NCBI GenBank assembly: GCA_937873515.1
Contig: CALMYB010000010.1
Location: 434,001 to 498,000, forward strand
DNA length: 64,000 bases
From: an uncultured Acidobacteriota bacterium
GTDB taxonomy: Bacteria > Acidobacteriota > Blastocatellia > Pyrinomonadales > Pyrinomonadaceae
Direction: 5' to 3'
The notes under the pieces were generated by a model. The model saw only the letters and a program-made list of their open reading frames with translations, was not told the DNA's origin and made no database searches. Shown here piece after piece: positions 32,482 to 41,262 of this stretch. How positions within the stretch are numbered: position 1 is the stretch's first letter; each line of letters begins with the position of its first letter. The translations under genes and the position numbers were made by a program.

Positions 32482-34731
32482 TCAGTATTTCGGCTTCATC
32501 TCCTCAAGCCGACGATCCATGTCTCGAAAGAAACCGGTCACAACGGTCGAGACCATTCGCAGGCGCGCAGCTTCCATCGCAGCGTCTTGGTTTATCGATG
32601 CCGCCTCACTGCGGCCATCGAAATTCAGTTGATTCGCTCCCCTTTCGATATCGGCAGAGCGGCGAATCCCGGAAAGCTGTATTCCGGCACCCTGACGACT
32701 GCTTGTTGCAGCAATGCCGCTACCTTTGCTGATAGCTGCGATGCTCTGAGAAGCCTGACCTTCTAGTGCTGTGTTGATATCACTTTGATAGGTGTTTGAA
32801 GCATCGACCTTCTTATCCGCCACGATATCCGTATTGTTGTTCTGGAGAGCAACCGTATCACGGGTAGTCGAATCCATACGCTTATTAACATCCTGTATTG
32901 GATGTTTGTCTCTCGCCCAGTCGAAGAGTTCCTGTCCAGTGCGTATCGGAACGGACGTTCCGGCAATTGATGAACCACCTGGGGTGAATTCATAGGTCTT
33001 CATGCCGAAACGCTCAAGGTTGTTCTGGCCTCGCAAGGCCGTCTCCTTCCAGCCGTCGAACGTCCGTGCCTCGCGAGTACCTTCCGCCTCGGCCTTCATC
33101 CCCGTAATCTCACGCCGTGTCGCCGCAGAGCTGCTGAGAATTCCAAATGTCTTATTTGCTTCGGCCATTAGGGTTTGCGTCACCTGATTCGCTCGGATCT
33201 GGCCAAGACTTGTGACAAGGCCACCTTCGACTCCGGCGACGGACGAAACAAGCCTTGCCTCGGTTGATTGATTTGCGGCTTCGAGTGCTTTCTTTGCTGC
33301 AGTCTGTTCGGCGTTGTATATGCCCTGTATTTGAGTGTTCTCTGCCTGACGGTGCAGAGCCGCTCCCGCGACAAGGCCGTATGTCTCAAGCGCGGTACCG
33401 AGGGATGAAAGCATCCACCCCATCGAGATCTGCGATACGCCTTCATAGACCTGTCCCCTAAGAACGCGATAGCTCAGCCAGGGCACGAGAATGAAACAAA
33501 GGCTTGAGACAAAAAACAGAATTGTGACGATAAGAGCGCTCGATGCCGGATCATAATTGCCGTTGGTGATGATCGTAGCGGTCGTTGGGTCAAGAGAGAA
33601 TACGCTCTCTCCGTTGTAGATGGAGAGAGCCAAAAGCCCGATTCCATAACAGACGTAAAGCGTTACTTCTTTCACGATCGGAAACGCGAGCGCGAACGTA
33701 GCGACTCCCCAGCAGAACGGATAGAAGATCTGATTTGCGAATTTTTCATCGAAACCGAATGCCGAAAGCACCGGTGCCGCGAGTTTCAACCCGATCAGAA
33801 TAAACAGAGCTGCGAGCGAAAGGAAAATGGCTCCAAACTTTATAATGTTCTGCCCGATTACCATGAAGGTAAACATTCGAGGCATATCCCAACCGAGTAT
33901 GTTCATTTCACCGGTTATGTCTTTAACCGAAGAGTTCTTGTCGGTGATGATCCCGACAAGGCCGGGTTCGCCGTTGGGAAGGCGCTCGGCAAGCAGTTCA
34001 TTCGGATCTTCAACAGCAAAGTTGGCTTTAACATATTGCTTCATCTTCTCGTCGAACTCGGCGACGAGTGACCGGTTGTATGCTCTGACCGGCCGTGCAA
34101 AGAACTTTCCCGTTACGGTCAGAGCATCGATAATGAACGGACTCGCCCCGATCACGACCATAAAGATGATCGTCCTGACTCCCCAGGCGACAAGCTGCTC
34201 TGGGCCAAGTCCGCGGTTGTCGTGAAACCGTCTTATAAATGCGACTATCAGAACAAAGCTGGCGACTATCCAGGCAAGAAATGTCAGGATCGGCATCAAC
34301 GGCTTTACGATCGCGTCGAGGACTGACCTGAACAGCCACTGCTGGCCGGTCAGCATGAGATTCTTTATCTGCTCGCTGAAACTCGGTGCGGCCGGTTTCG
34401 GAGGCAGCACCGACCCGGGCGGAGGCGATGCGGTCGGGTTTGCAGGATACTGGTTTTCGAACTGCTGCAGAACGGGGGCCGGACTCCCGTCGAGCGGCGG
34501 CATAAAAGGAGAGTCACTATTTATAGTCAGGATCAGATCGTTCGCCGTGACGGGCTGGCCGTTTATTGTGCCGATCGGAGTCTGGCCCTCTACACTGGGA
34601 GGCCGAGGTGGGCGTAGGGGACGAGGCGGCCTTTGTCCGGCCGCCGTCGTAAAGAGGCAGGCGTAGAGGAGGGGCGTTAGCAGGAGCGTGAGTGCGGCAG
34701 CCGTGCCGCGCGATATTCTGTTGACTTTCAT
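32482..34731 (-). CDS. trbL: TrbL/VirB6-like conjugal transfer membrane protein
   Basis: A 749-residue inner-membrane channel component of the P-type type IV secretion system. It has an N-terminal signal-like segment, a Pro-rich stretch (about 34-120), then multiple TMs (about 145-165, 185-205, 285-315, 335-360, 395-420). A long hydrophilic C-terminal region (about 450-749) rich in Gln/Ala helices is typical of TrbL. It is the last gene of the trbC-D-E-J-L operon, 32 bases after trbJ, and the operon runs away from the divergent transglycosylase gene. Confidence 0.83.
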   Translation of the reverse strand: MKVNRISRGTAAALTLLLTPLLYACLFTTAAGQRPPRPLRPPRPPSVEGQTPIGTINGQPVTANDLILTINSDSPFMPPLDGSPAPVLQQFENQYPANPTASPPPGSVLPPKPAAPSFSEQIKNLMLTGQQWLFRSVLDAIVKPLMPILTFLAWIVASFVLIVAFIRRFHDNRGLGPEQLVAWGVRTIIFMVVIGASPFIIDALTVTGKFFARPVRAYNRSLVAEFDEKMKQYVKANFAVEDPNELLAERLPNGEPGLVGIITDKNSSVKDITGEMNILGWDMPRMFTFMVIGQNIIKFGAIFLSLAALFILIGLKLAAPVLSAFGFDEKFANQIFYPFCWGVATFALAFPIVKEVTLYVCYGIGLLALSIYNGESVFSLDPTTATIITNGNYDPASSALIVTILFFVSSLCFILVPWLSYRVLRGQVYEGVSQISMGWMLSSLGTALETYGLVAGAALHRQAENTQIQGIYNAEQTAAKKALEAANQSTEARLVSSVAGVEGGLVTSLGQIRANQVTQTLMAEANKTFGILSSSAATRREITGMKAEAEGTREARTFDGWKETALRGQNNLERFGMKTYEFTPGGSSIAGTSVPIRTGQELFDWARDKHPIQDVNKRMDSTTRDTVALQNNNTDIVADKKVDASNTYQSDINTALEGQASQSIAAISKGSGIAATSSRQGAGIQLSGIRRSADIERGANQLNFDGRSEAASINQDAAMEAARLRMVSTVVTGFFRDMDRRLEEMKPKY

Positions 34732-34763
34732 TGCGTTGCTTTATCCGATCTAAGGTAGTTGTT

Positions 34764-35699
34764 TTACGGGAGAGGGCTCTGATAAACGTCATCGTCCCAG
34801 ACCTCATATCTTTCGAGTTCGCGAAGAAATGCGTCCGAAGCCTGAGTGATACCGGTCATCATTTCCGTCGTCCGGCGGATCTCTTTGCCGAACTCCGTCA
34901 TTTGCTCGATCTTTAGGCCGTAGGCTATGAACTTCGCCTGGATCTTTGCTTCGAGTTCGCGAAGCTGTCCTTCGACGGTCGTGATGCGGAGGTTTACTGC
35001 AAGCATCTGATCGATCAGCGACTGAACGCCGTCCTGGTTGGCGTCGGGGTTCGCGGCGATCGCTCGTGTCGCGTCAGCGATCCTTTCTCGCTCTTCATAG
35101 AGTTTTGCGAGATCAAGCAGAATGTTCTCCCGGTCAAACAACATCCTCTCTAACTCGGAGTCGAGTTTTGCGAGCCGTTCGAGATTCGCCATATGAGCAT
35201 CGGCACTTCTGCCGATCGAGAAACGCAGGAAATCGTCCAGGTCGCGTTTGTTCGCTTCCATATCAAAGATGCCGTTCTTGAGACGCCTTGCGATGTTGAC
35301 GACGGATTGTATCTGGCTCGTTATCGTCGCTTCGATCCTCTTTTTAAGTTCGAATGTTCCGCGAATCAGTCGGCCGAGCGTCGCGTAGGTCGTGATCAGC
35401 TGCTTGTGCCTCATCACCTGCTCGTCAACCTTATCCAGTATGCCCCGCAGGTTGGTCACGCTCTCGACCATCTTTTCGTATTGCTTGACTGCATTCTCAT
35501 ATATCGAGATGTAGTGGTTGATCGTCTCGACCCAGCGGGCGGCTTCGTCGATCTTCTTCGCCACTTGCAGCGCGTACTGGGACGGGTCGAATACGGTCCA
35601 CTGAGCCTGAACCGGCCGTACATCGAGGCCGATCAGGAATGATGAAAGGACTAAGCTGAATAGCAGCTGCCGTAAAAAGCTCTTCGTATTTCGTGTCAT
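34764..35699 (-). CDS. trbJ: TrbJ/VirB5-like conjugal transfer protein
   Basis: A 311-residue secreted T4SS component (minor pilus/adhesion subunit). A signal peptide ends near VQAQ, then the family opening WTVFDPSQYALQVAKK leads into long amphipathic helices (NHYISIYENAVKQYEKMV, ERMLFDRENILLDLAKLYEE). The ATG at 35699 is preferred over a TTG two codons earlier; GGAGG lies 13 bases upstream. It starts just after the trbE stop codon. Confidence 0.85.
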   Translation of the reverse strand: MTRNTKSFLRQLLFSLVLSSFLIGLDVRPVQAQWTVFDPSQYALQVAKKIDEAARWVETINHYISIYENAVKQYEKMVESVTNLRGILDKVDEQVMRHKQLITTYATLGRLIRGTFELKKRIEATITSQIQSVVNIARRLKNGIFDMEANKRDLDDFLRFSIGRSADAHMANLERLAKLDSELERMLFDRENILLDLAKLYEERERIADATRAIAANPDANQDGVQSLIDQMLAVNLRITTVEGQLRELEAKIQAKFIAYGLKIEQMTEFGKEIRRTTEMMTGITQASDAFLRELERYEVWDDDVYQSPLP

Positions 35700-35701
35700 T
35701 T

Positions 35702-38566
35702 TCAAACTTGACCTCCCGTGAGTTCGTTTAGATCGGCTTCGGATAACGATGTAAGACCGACAGCGGTAAGCCCCTGTGGATATTTATCGGCGAGCCACGC
35801 GACGATGATCTCCGGTGGAAGATCCGGCCTTAGACTCTCGACCAGCCTTCGGGCGTTTGCTTCGTTCGTGTCGTTGGTGTTTGCCCACAGCATCGCGGGC
35901 GATAGATGGATCTCCGCCATTTGGACGATCTTGTCCGCTCCGCTCCCGATCACGAATACCCATTGGGTGTACCGGCCGTATTGGTTCCTGATCCCCCGAA
36001 TGGCAGCGATCGTCTCCGGAGCGAGCTCGCAGTCGTCGGCTAGACGCTCGAAACCGCCGATCTGTTTCCCGATCATCTTTACGCCGGAGTTCTTGACGAG
36101 ATCGATCCCGGTGACATTCGGTTGCTCCGGTGTTCCCGTGAAATGCTCGTAGGCTTGCGAGAAAAGGACCGTAACGAGTCCTTCCTTGCGTCCGGTGACG
36201 GTGGCTTCCGCTATAAGCTCCTGAATAGCCGGAAAATGCCTGTTTATCTCGCGCATCTCGTCGCACAGGAAAAGGATCGGAGTCTTCTGGTTCAGGACGT
36301 TCTCCTCCCCGATCTCCTGCATGATCTGCGCGCTAATGCGGAAACCCACACTTTCGCGGATCTTCTCGTCGAGGCTGCTTATCCCGGAGAGTTCGAACAC
36401 ATCGAACATAGACGGTTCGTCGTATTCGGGGTGCGTAGCGGCGTTGAGCCACCGGTCTTTTCGATGGATGTTCAGCTTCAGGTAAAGCTCGTTGGCTTGC
36501 CTCTCTTCCCCGGCGTTCCAGTGGTAGCTCTTCAGGATGTCGAGGAAGTGCCCGAGAGTCGGCTGGAACTTCGGGCGGCCGTGACCGTTCCGGGCGAGTG
36601 CCATTTTGTACACCTCATCTATTACGGTCGATGCGATGGCACCTGTGATCGCGTCTGTCTTGGGCGTCTTGCTCAGGATCAGGATGTCGGTCAGGACCAT
36701 CGCAAGCTGACGCTTCGTCGGAGGAATTCCTTTCTCGATTCCCGGATAGTTCCAGATATTGATCGGCTTTGGGTCCTTTTCGGTGAACTCGATATGGCGC
36801 CCGCCAAATAGCCGGCAAATCGGCTTGAACGAGTGGCGGTAGTCCATAACCCTCACTTTCACATTCCCGCGATGCGCCCTTATGTCTGTGATGAGCATCG
36901 ACGCGAGGAAGGACTTTCCCTCGCCGGATGCGGCAGTCACGATCACCGTCGGTGACTTGATCAGCGAGCGATCGTACAGATTAAGACCAAACATCTGGCC
37001 GTTCGGAGTAGTAAAAATGCTGTGCGGACGTTTGCTTCCTCTCCAACTCGTTTCGGTCGGGATGAACGCGATCACGGAATCCGCCGTTTCGGTAAGTTCC
37101 TGGCCTGTCCGCTTCGAGGAAAGTTCGCCGGCCAGCATTCGCGGATAGAGCGCTCGCTGACGAACCGCATCTTCGCGAACCGCATCGGCACCGATCTTCT
37201 TTCGTATCGCGGAGACGACAGCGTCGCAGCGGTCGTCTAGTATCTCCAACTGACGACGGCTTTCCTTCGCTCCCTTCGATCTATCCGCGAAGACGATTAC
37301 GTTCATTCGAAGACGGCAGATCTCTTCGTTGTCGGCTTCCACCTGCTCCAGGAGGTTCTCAAGATCGCCCTTTATCACCACCGCGTCCTTCTTCAGGTTC
37401 CTGAAGCCAAGCCACGTGTTCCGACTACCCTCGATCCGGTCAATACGCTTCTGGAGATCCTTCTTCGCGGCCTGTTTTTCGTTGGTCAATAGATCGACGA
37501 CGATCTCATGCGGAAAACATAGATTTCGTGTAGCGGTGAGGTAGCGCATCACGTCCGCCGTAACGAAACCGTTGGGCAAGCTCTTAAGGCTAACGAGGCT
37601 TGCAGGGGTGCCGTTGTGCCGGACCAACAGATCTTGACCGGCTTCGATCCGCGTACTGGTGAGATACCTTCTGACATCTACCCGTCCATTCTTGGAAAGG
37701 ATCGGAACATCCGCGTGATCGCGTCGGTGGCTTGCAAAAAGACTCGCGAATAGTAAGTCCTTTTCCATTTCTCGAAGATCCAGCGACTTCGGAAAATTCG
37801 CCTCGAACGCCTGGAAAACGCGCGATGCTTTTGTCCGGCAGTCCCTTTCGGCTTTGAGTTCGCGTTTCACCACTCCTTCCCCGAGAGAATTTCGGGTCTT
37901 CAGGACAGGTGCCCGCAGAAACCGAATCAGACCGTTCTCCCGTATAGTTCGGAAAACGGAAGGAAATGCACTTCCGACAAGGCTGCTGTCGGTCTTGTCG
38001 CGGACAGGAACGCGTATCCAGACGGAAGCGGTTTGTCGCATGACCTGTCCCGAGCTGATAGCTTCCTCGTAGAGAGAAAGATTCGTTGCCTGAAGCACGG
38101 AAGCTATCGGATCGCTGCTCTCTGTGTTTCGGGACCGAAGATGATCCTTTAGAACGCGGCCGTCATCTACCGCGTTGGCGAACCGGAACTGAATGACAGT
38201 GTTCGGCGGTTTATCGAATTTGAGGATCGTCTTTAGATCGTCGATCCTCTGCTCGGTGATCCGGCCGTCGTCGTACAACGTGTTGGCCGGTTCGAACCTA
38301 TATGCCTTTCCAAAGCTTCCGTCGCGGTAGCGGATGATATTGCCTTCGAGACCGACGATCTCAGTAGGAAAGAGCCGACCGTTTTCGACAGGAACAGACC
38401 GGGACAGTTCATCTCGGATTGCTGGAGCCAGGTTCTTAGTCGCGTCCTGATGAAGCCTGAACATGGGAAATACCCGTCTTCCAATGACGAGACCGATACC
38501 CGCGAAAGCGAAGCTTCCGAAGATCGTGATCGCGACATGTGCGAATGAAAGATTTGCTGTATCCAT
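35702..38566 (-). CDS. trbE: TrbE/VirB4-like conjugation ATPase
   Basis: A 954-residue T4SS motor. A TM segment at the N-terminus (about 12-32), then the VirB4 N-terminal domain, and an ATPase core with Walker A A-S-G-E-G-K-S (near residue 550) and Walker B I-L-F-L-C-D-E-M. The ATG at 38566 overlaps the stop of trbD as TAATG, and AAGGAAA lies before it, so an in-frame start 15 codons earlier is rejected. It drives pilus assembly and substrate transfer. Confidence 0.92.
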   Translation of the reverse strand: MDTANLSFAHVAITIFGSFAFAGIGLVIGRRVFPMFRLHQDATKNLAPAIRDELSRSVPVENGRLFPTEIVGLEGNIIRYRDGSFGKAYRFEPANTLYDDGRITEQRIDDLKTILKFDKPPNTVIQFRFANAVDDGRVLKDHLRSRNTESSDPIASVLQATNLSLYEEAISSGQVMRQTASVWIRVPVRDKTDSSLVGSAFPSVFRTIRENGLIRFLRAPVLKTRNSLGEGVVKRELKAERDCRTKASRVFQAFEANFPKSLDLREMEKDLLFASLFASHRRDHADVPILSKNGRVDVRRYLTSTRIEAGQDLLVRHNGTPASLVSLKSLPNGFVTADVMRYLTATRNLCFPHEIVVDLLTNEKQAAKKDLQKRIDRIEGSRNTWLGFRNLKKDAVVIKGDLENLLEQVEADNEEICRLRMNVIVFADRSKGAKESRRQLEILDDRCDAVVSAIRKKIGADAVREDAVRQRALYPRMLAGELSSKRTGQELTETADSVIAFIPTETSWRGSKRPHSIFTTPNGQMFGLNLYDRSLIKSPTVIVTAASGEGKSFLASMLITDIRAHRGNVKVRVMDYRHSFKPICRLFGGRHIEFTEKDPKPINIWNYPGIEKGIPPTKRQLAMVLTDILILSKTPKTDAITGAIASTVIDEVYKMALARNGHGRPKFQPTLGHFLDILKSYHWNAGEERQANELYLKLNIHRKDRWLNAATHPEYDEPSMFDVFELSGISSLDEKIRESVGFRISAQIMQEIGEENVLNQKTPILFLCDEMREINRHFPAIQELIAEATVTGRKEGLVTVLFSQAYEHFTGTPEQPNVTGIDLVKNSGVKMIGKQIGGFERLADDCELAPETIAAIRGIRNQYGRYTQWVFVIGSGADKIVQMAEIHLSPAMLWANTNDTNEANARRLVESLRPDLPPEIIVAWLADKYPQGLTAVGLTSLSEADLNELTGGQV

Positions 38567-38922
38567 TATTTTTCCTTTATCGCGATCTGTTCCTTGTAAT
38601 CGCGTATCCAATCGGACGTCTTCAGCTCTGAATTCAGCGGAGCTCTAAAGAAAGCGTTTCCGTCCGCCAGCGAATCGAACTTTTGCGAGAGCCAATATTC
38701 GGGTTTACTCAGCCGCAGGTAGTTGAACGTTCCGAGCAGTACCAGAAACGTAAACAAACCAAGTGGGAAACCAAGCGGCACGTATCCTAACCAAAGGCCG
38801 AACGCGAAAGGAGTGAGGTACGCAGCAGCGGTCGGCACGAGGATGTACTTCCAGTCGGTCGAGTAGACCCCGAACCGTTTCAGGCCGCGAAATACGTTTG
38901 GGCGTGTCGCTCGTCTTCTCAT
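38566..38922 (-). CDS. trbD: TrbD/VirB3-like membrane protein
   Basis: A 118-residue protein with a basic N-terminus and two TMs (about 26-45 and 50-66), ending with the K-P-E-Y-W-L type motif found in VirB3 proteins. GGAGGG lies 7 bases before the ATG. The stop overlaps the trbE start. VirB3 partners VirB4 in the inner-membrane complex. Confidence 0.8.
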   Translation of the reverse strand: MRRRATRPNVFRGLKRFGVYSTDWKYILVPTAAAYLTPFAFGLWLGYVPLGFPLGLFTFLVLLGTFNYLRLSKPEYWLSQKFDSLADGNAFFRAPLNSELKTSDWIRDYKEQIAIKEK

Positions 38923-38937
38923 TTGCGTCCCTCCGGT

Positions 38938-39279
38938 TTAGAAATTCGTGTCGATGCCAACCGCACGACCCTGGGCAAGCTGCCAGAAGACGGCGACGAT
39001 AGTTCCGAATGCGAAGGCGAGCAGAGAGCCGAAGGCCTGGTTGCCCCACTCCTTCCCCGTGAGCTTGTTGTAGATGGACCACGCGATGCCTACCGCGCCA
39101 AGGCAGAACAGGATGATCGCCATCAGTTTCAAAGCCTCGCGGATGATGTTCGATAGGTTGCTCGCATCGCCCGTGAAGATCGGGCCCTGAGCAAAGAGTG
39201 CGGTTGTAAGCAAAAGCACGATAGCAACCGGCGCGATCCCGCCGAGTGCCGTTCTTATGGTTTTGAAAAGTGTTTTCAT
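38938..39279 (-). CDS. trbC: TrbC/VirB2-like pilin
   Basis: A 113-residue pilin precursor. A signal segment (about 10-29, VAIVLLLTTALFAQ) and two further hydrophobic stretches (about 48-65 and 80-98) are typical of VirB2/TrbC. The ATG at 39279 is chosen for its GAGGA site; the frame is open far upstream but that part lacks hydrophobicity and reads through the promoter region. It leads the minus-strand trb operon. Confidence 0.82.
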   Translation of the reverse strand: MKTLFKTIRTALGGIAPVAIVLLLTTALFAQGPIFTGDASNLSNIIREALKLMAIILFCLGAVGIAWSIYNKLTGKEWGNQAFGSLLAFAFGTIVAVFWQLAQGRAVGIDTNF

Positions 39280-39348
39280 TTTGTCCTCGCTAAAAGATCT
39301 CTTGCCGCTTCGCGAGTCGCCGCAAAGCGTCAATGGTTTGGCTCGCTC

Positions 39349-39364
39349 TGCAAAGCCCGTGCCG
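39349..39364 (-). promoter_or_regulatory. sigma-54 promoter match for the trbC operon
   Basis: The minus strand reads CGGCACGGGCTTTGCA. GG and GC are separated by exactly 10 bases and 11 of 12 consensus positions of TGGCACG-N4-TTGCW match. The start site would be near 39338, giving a leader of about 59 bases to trbC. Confidence 0.65.
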
Positions 39365-39383
39365 TTCGCGCGAAACGCTCCCC

Positions 39384-39398
39384 TGGCACATCTCTTGC
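39384..39398 (+). promoter_or_regulatory. sigma-54 promoter match for the transglycosylase gene
   Basis: TGGCACATCTCTTGC has GG-N10-GC spacing and matches TGGCAC and TTGC fully. The transcription start would be near 39410, only three bases before the ATG at 39413, so this mRNA may be essentially leaderless. Confidence 0.65.
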
Positions 39399-39412
39399 CA
39401 ACGTCCCGCCTC

Positions 39413-40279
39413 ATGCGAAAACAAGACTACATTGCCCCTGCTCTACTGCTTTTTGGTTTTCTTGGTGGTTTTTTTCCGGCTTCTGGGCAGACCCGCGGAG
39501 CAATTTCGAGGACCACACTTTCGAGAATGGACATGCTTTCACGCGCCGCTCTGTTCGAGAACGCGATCGTCGATGCGGCACGAAAGGAAGGCGTCGATCC
39601 CAAGATCCTCTGGACCATCGCCTACAACGAAACGCGATTCAGGCCGTGGCTGACGAGCCCTAAGAGAGCTCAAGGATTGATGCAGTTCATACCCGCAACG
39701 GCCAAGCGTTTCGGACTCGCCGATCCGTATGAGCCGAACGCGTCGATCTTTGCCGCCGCTAAGTATGTAGGGTATCTCGGACAGCTTTTTAACTGGCGTC
39801 TTGACTCTGTTCTTGCCGCCTATAACTCAGGCGAAGGCACGGTTTCCGCTTATCTGAACGGGAAATCCATTCGCTCAAACGGCAGGCTGATAAATTCCTC
39901 CGGACGCCGAACGACGGGTGGAGTTCCACCGTACCGGGAGACTGTCAACTATGTTTCAGAAGGTTTGAAAGTCTATCGCTGGCTGGAATCTCAGGGCAAG
40001 TTTCGCGGAGTTTCAACTGAAGCTCATATCGACGCAACGACACTACCTACGCTTAAGGAACGAGTGACTCCAAAAGAGGAAGATACGGAGGATAAGGCTG
40101 CAACACTGGTCCTCTATGATCCGCGAACCGGCAGGCGGTTTGCCGTCGATGGCAGCGGTCCGAGCAGGTTAAACCCGATCAATGAGGATGGGCCGGTGAT
40201 CGTATCTCCGGACCTTCGAGGCCTTCCAGTTCAGAAAGCAAGATCTACTTTTGCCGGAGGGACTAAACCGCAAAAGTAA
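39413..40279 (+). CDS. VirB1-like lytic transglycosylase
   Basis: A 288-residue exported peptidoglycan-cleaving enzyme. The signal peptide MRKQDYIAPALLLFGFLGGF with cleavage near SGQ fixes the ATG at 39413, although the frame stays open upstream. The SLT domain has catalytic E73 in Y-N-E-T-R-F, then GLMQFIPATAKRFG and AAYNSGEG. The C-terminal 90 residues are polar. It would open the cell wall for the conjugation machine, divergent from trbC and under its own sigma-54 promoter match. Confidence 0.87.
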   Translation: MRKQDYIAPALLLFGFLGGFFPASGQTRGAISRTTLSRMDMLSRAALFENAIVDAARKEGVDPKILWTIAYNETRFRPWLTSPKRAQGLMQFIPATAKRFGLADPYEPNASIFAAAKYVGYLGQLFNWRLDSVLAAYNSGEGTVSAYLNGKSIRSNGRLINSSGRRTTGGVPPYRETVNYVSEGLKVYRWLESQGKFRGVSTEAHIDATTLPTLKERVTPKEEDTEDKAATLVLYDPRTGRRFAVDGSGPSRLNPINEDGPVIVSPDLRGLPVQKARSTFAGGTKPQK

Positions 40280-40389
40280 GTGGTGCATTTGGCGTGATCC
40301 TGGATTGAAAACGCACCACCGGCTTAATTTCACTCCACATGCAGACTCAACAATCCCATGATATTCCGCGATTTCCTCGAACTTTGTTC

Positions 40390-40404
40390 TGGCATCACTT
40401 TTGC
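40390..40404 (+). promoter_or_regulatory. sigma-54 promoter match for the trbF operon
   Basis: TGGCATCACTTTTGC has GG (40391-40392) and GC (40403-40404) separated by 10 bases. The start site would be near 40416, 28 bases before the trbF ATG. Confidence 0.6.
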
Positions 40405-40443
40405 GAATCGGACAAACGAGCGGCATAAGCCGAATAAAAAATC

Positions 40444-41235
40444 ATGAAGGATAAAACTCTGCAACCAACCCCGTTGAATATCGAAGGCGATATGTCGCAA
40501 TCGCCCTTTTACCTGACCCGCGATCCCGATGACATAGTTACGATCTCTTCGTTGTTCAAAGCGGTGTGGATTCTCTTGATCGTTCTTTCCTTGAGCGTTG
40601 GGATCAACATCTTCCTCTCGCTTCGGAAAGCGGATCGCATTGTTGTAGATAAGTCGTCGGGCCGCGTGATTGAACTCAATAACCGCGATTACGGTTCGAC
40701 GGAAACGGTAAGCATATCGCCCGACACGCCGACGAATACCGATAAGAAATATCTCGTGAAGGAATTTCTTACCGCGCTCTATGAAGTCGAACAATCGACG
40801 CGGGAAAGTCAGGTGAACAAGCTCCTAAGAATGCTCGACCCCGATCTCTCGCTCGCGATGGCCGGGCGACTTAAACAGAACGGCGTGCTTGCGGCCGAAA
40901 AGGCGGAGAGCGTCAATTCGTCATGGGAACTGCAGGACCTCACGGTGGACGAGAACGATCCCTATGTGCTCCGTGCTCTCGGTGTGCGAAAGATACGTCG
41001 AAAGGCCGCAGGGCAGGATGTAGAGGAGTCGGTGCAGTTCAAGGCCAAGTTTCTGCTCAAAGACAGCCCTTCTTCGCCTGTTAGAAACGACAACAATCTC
41101 AGAACGGGATTCACCATCCTGCGGTTTCGTGTCGAACCCGTGAACGGAAAATCCGTTGCGCCGATAATGCTGATCGCGGATGAATCGGAACCAGAGGCCG
41201 CCGCTTCAAGTGCAAACCCGAATGAGAATCAATAG
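40444..41235 (+). CDS. trbF: TrbF/VirB8-like protein
   Basis: A 263-residue inner-membrane T4SS scaffold: cytoplasmic N-terminus (1-37), one TM (about 38-60), and a periplasmic domain with the NTF2-like VirB8 layout (helical KKYLVKEFLTALYEVEQS, then strands ending FTILRFRVEPVNGKS). It is the first gene of the plus-strand trb operon and 27 bases ahead of trbG. Confidence 0.8.
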   Translation: MKDKTLQPTPLNIEGDMSQSPFYLTRDPDDIVTISSLFKAVWILLIVLSLSVGINIFLSLRKADRIVVDKSSGRVIELNNRDYGSTETVSISPDTPTNTDKKYLVKEFLTALYEVEQSTRESQVNKLLRMLDPDLSLAMAGRLKQNGVLAAEKAESVNSSWELQDLTVDENDPYVLRALGVRKIRRKAAGQDVEESVQFKAKFLLKDSPSSPVRNDNNLRTGFTILRFRVEPVNGKSVAPIMLIADESEPEAAASSANPNENQ

Positions 41236-41262
41236 CCGTTGAAATCGCGGCTTAACAATCTT

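Noticed and set aside
40300..40345. CACCGGC followed by CACTCCA, resembling the tRNA-Thr tail (possible attachment repeat)
   Set aside because: Only short scattered matches with a 9-base gap; it lies inside the transfer region, not at an element end.
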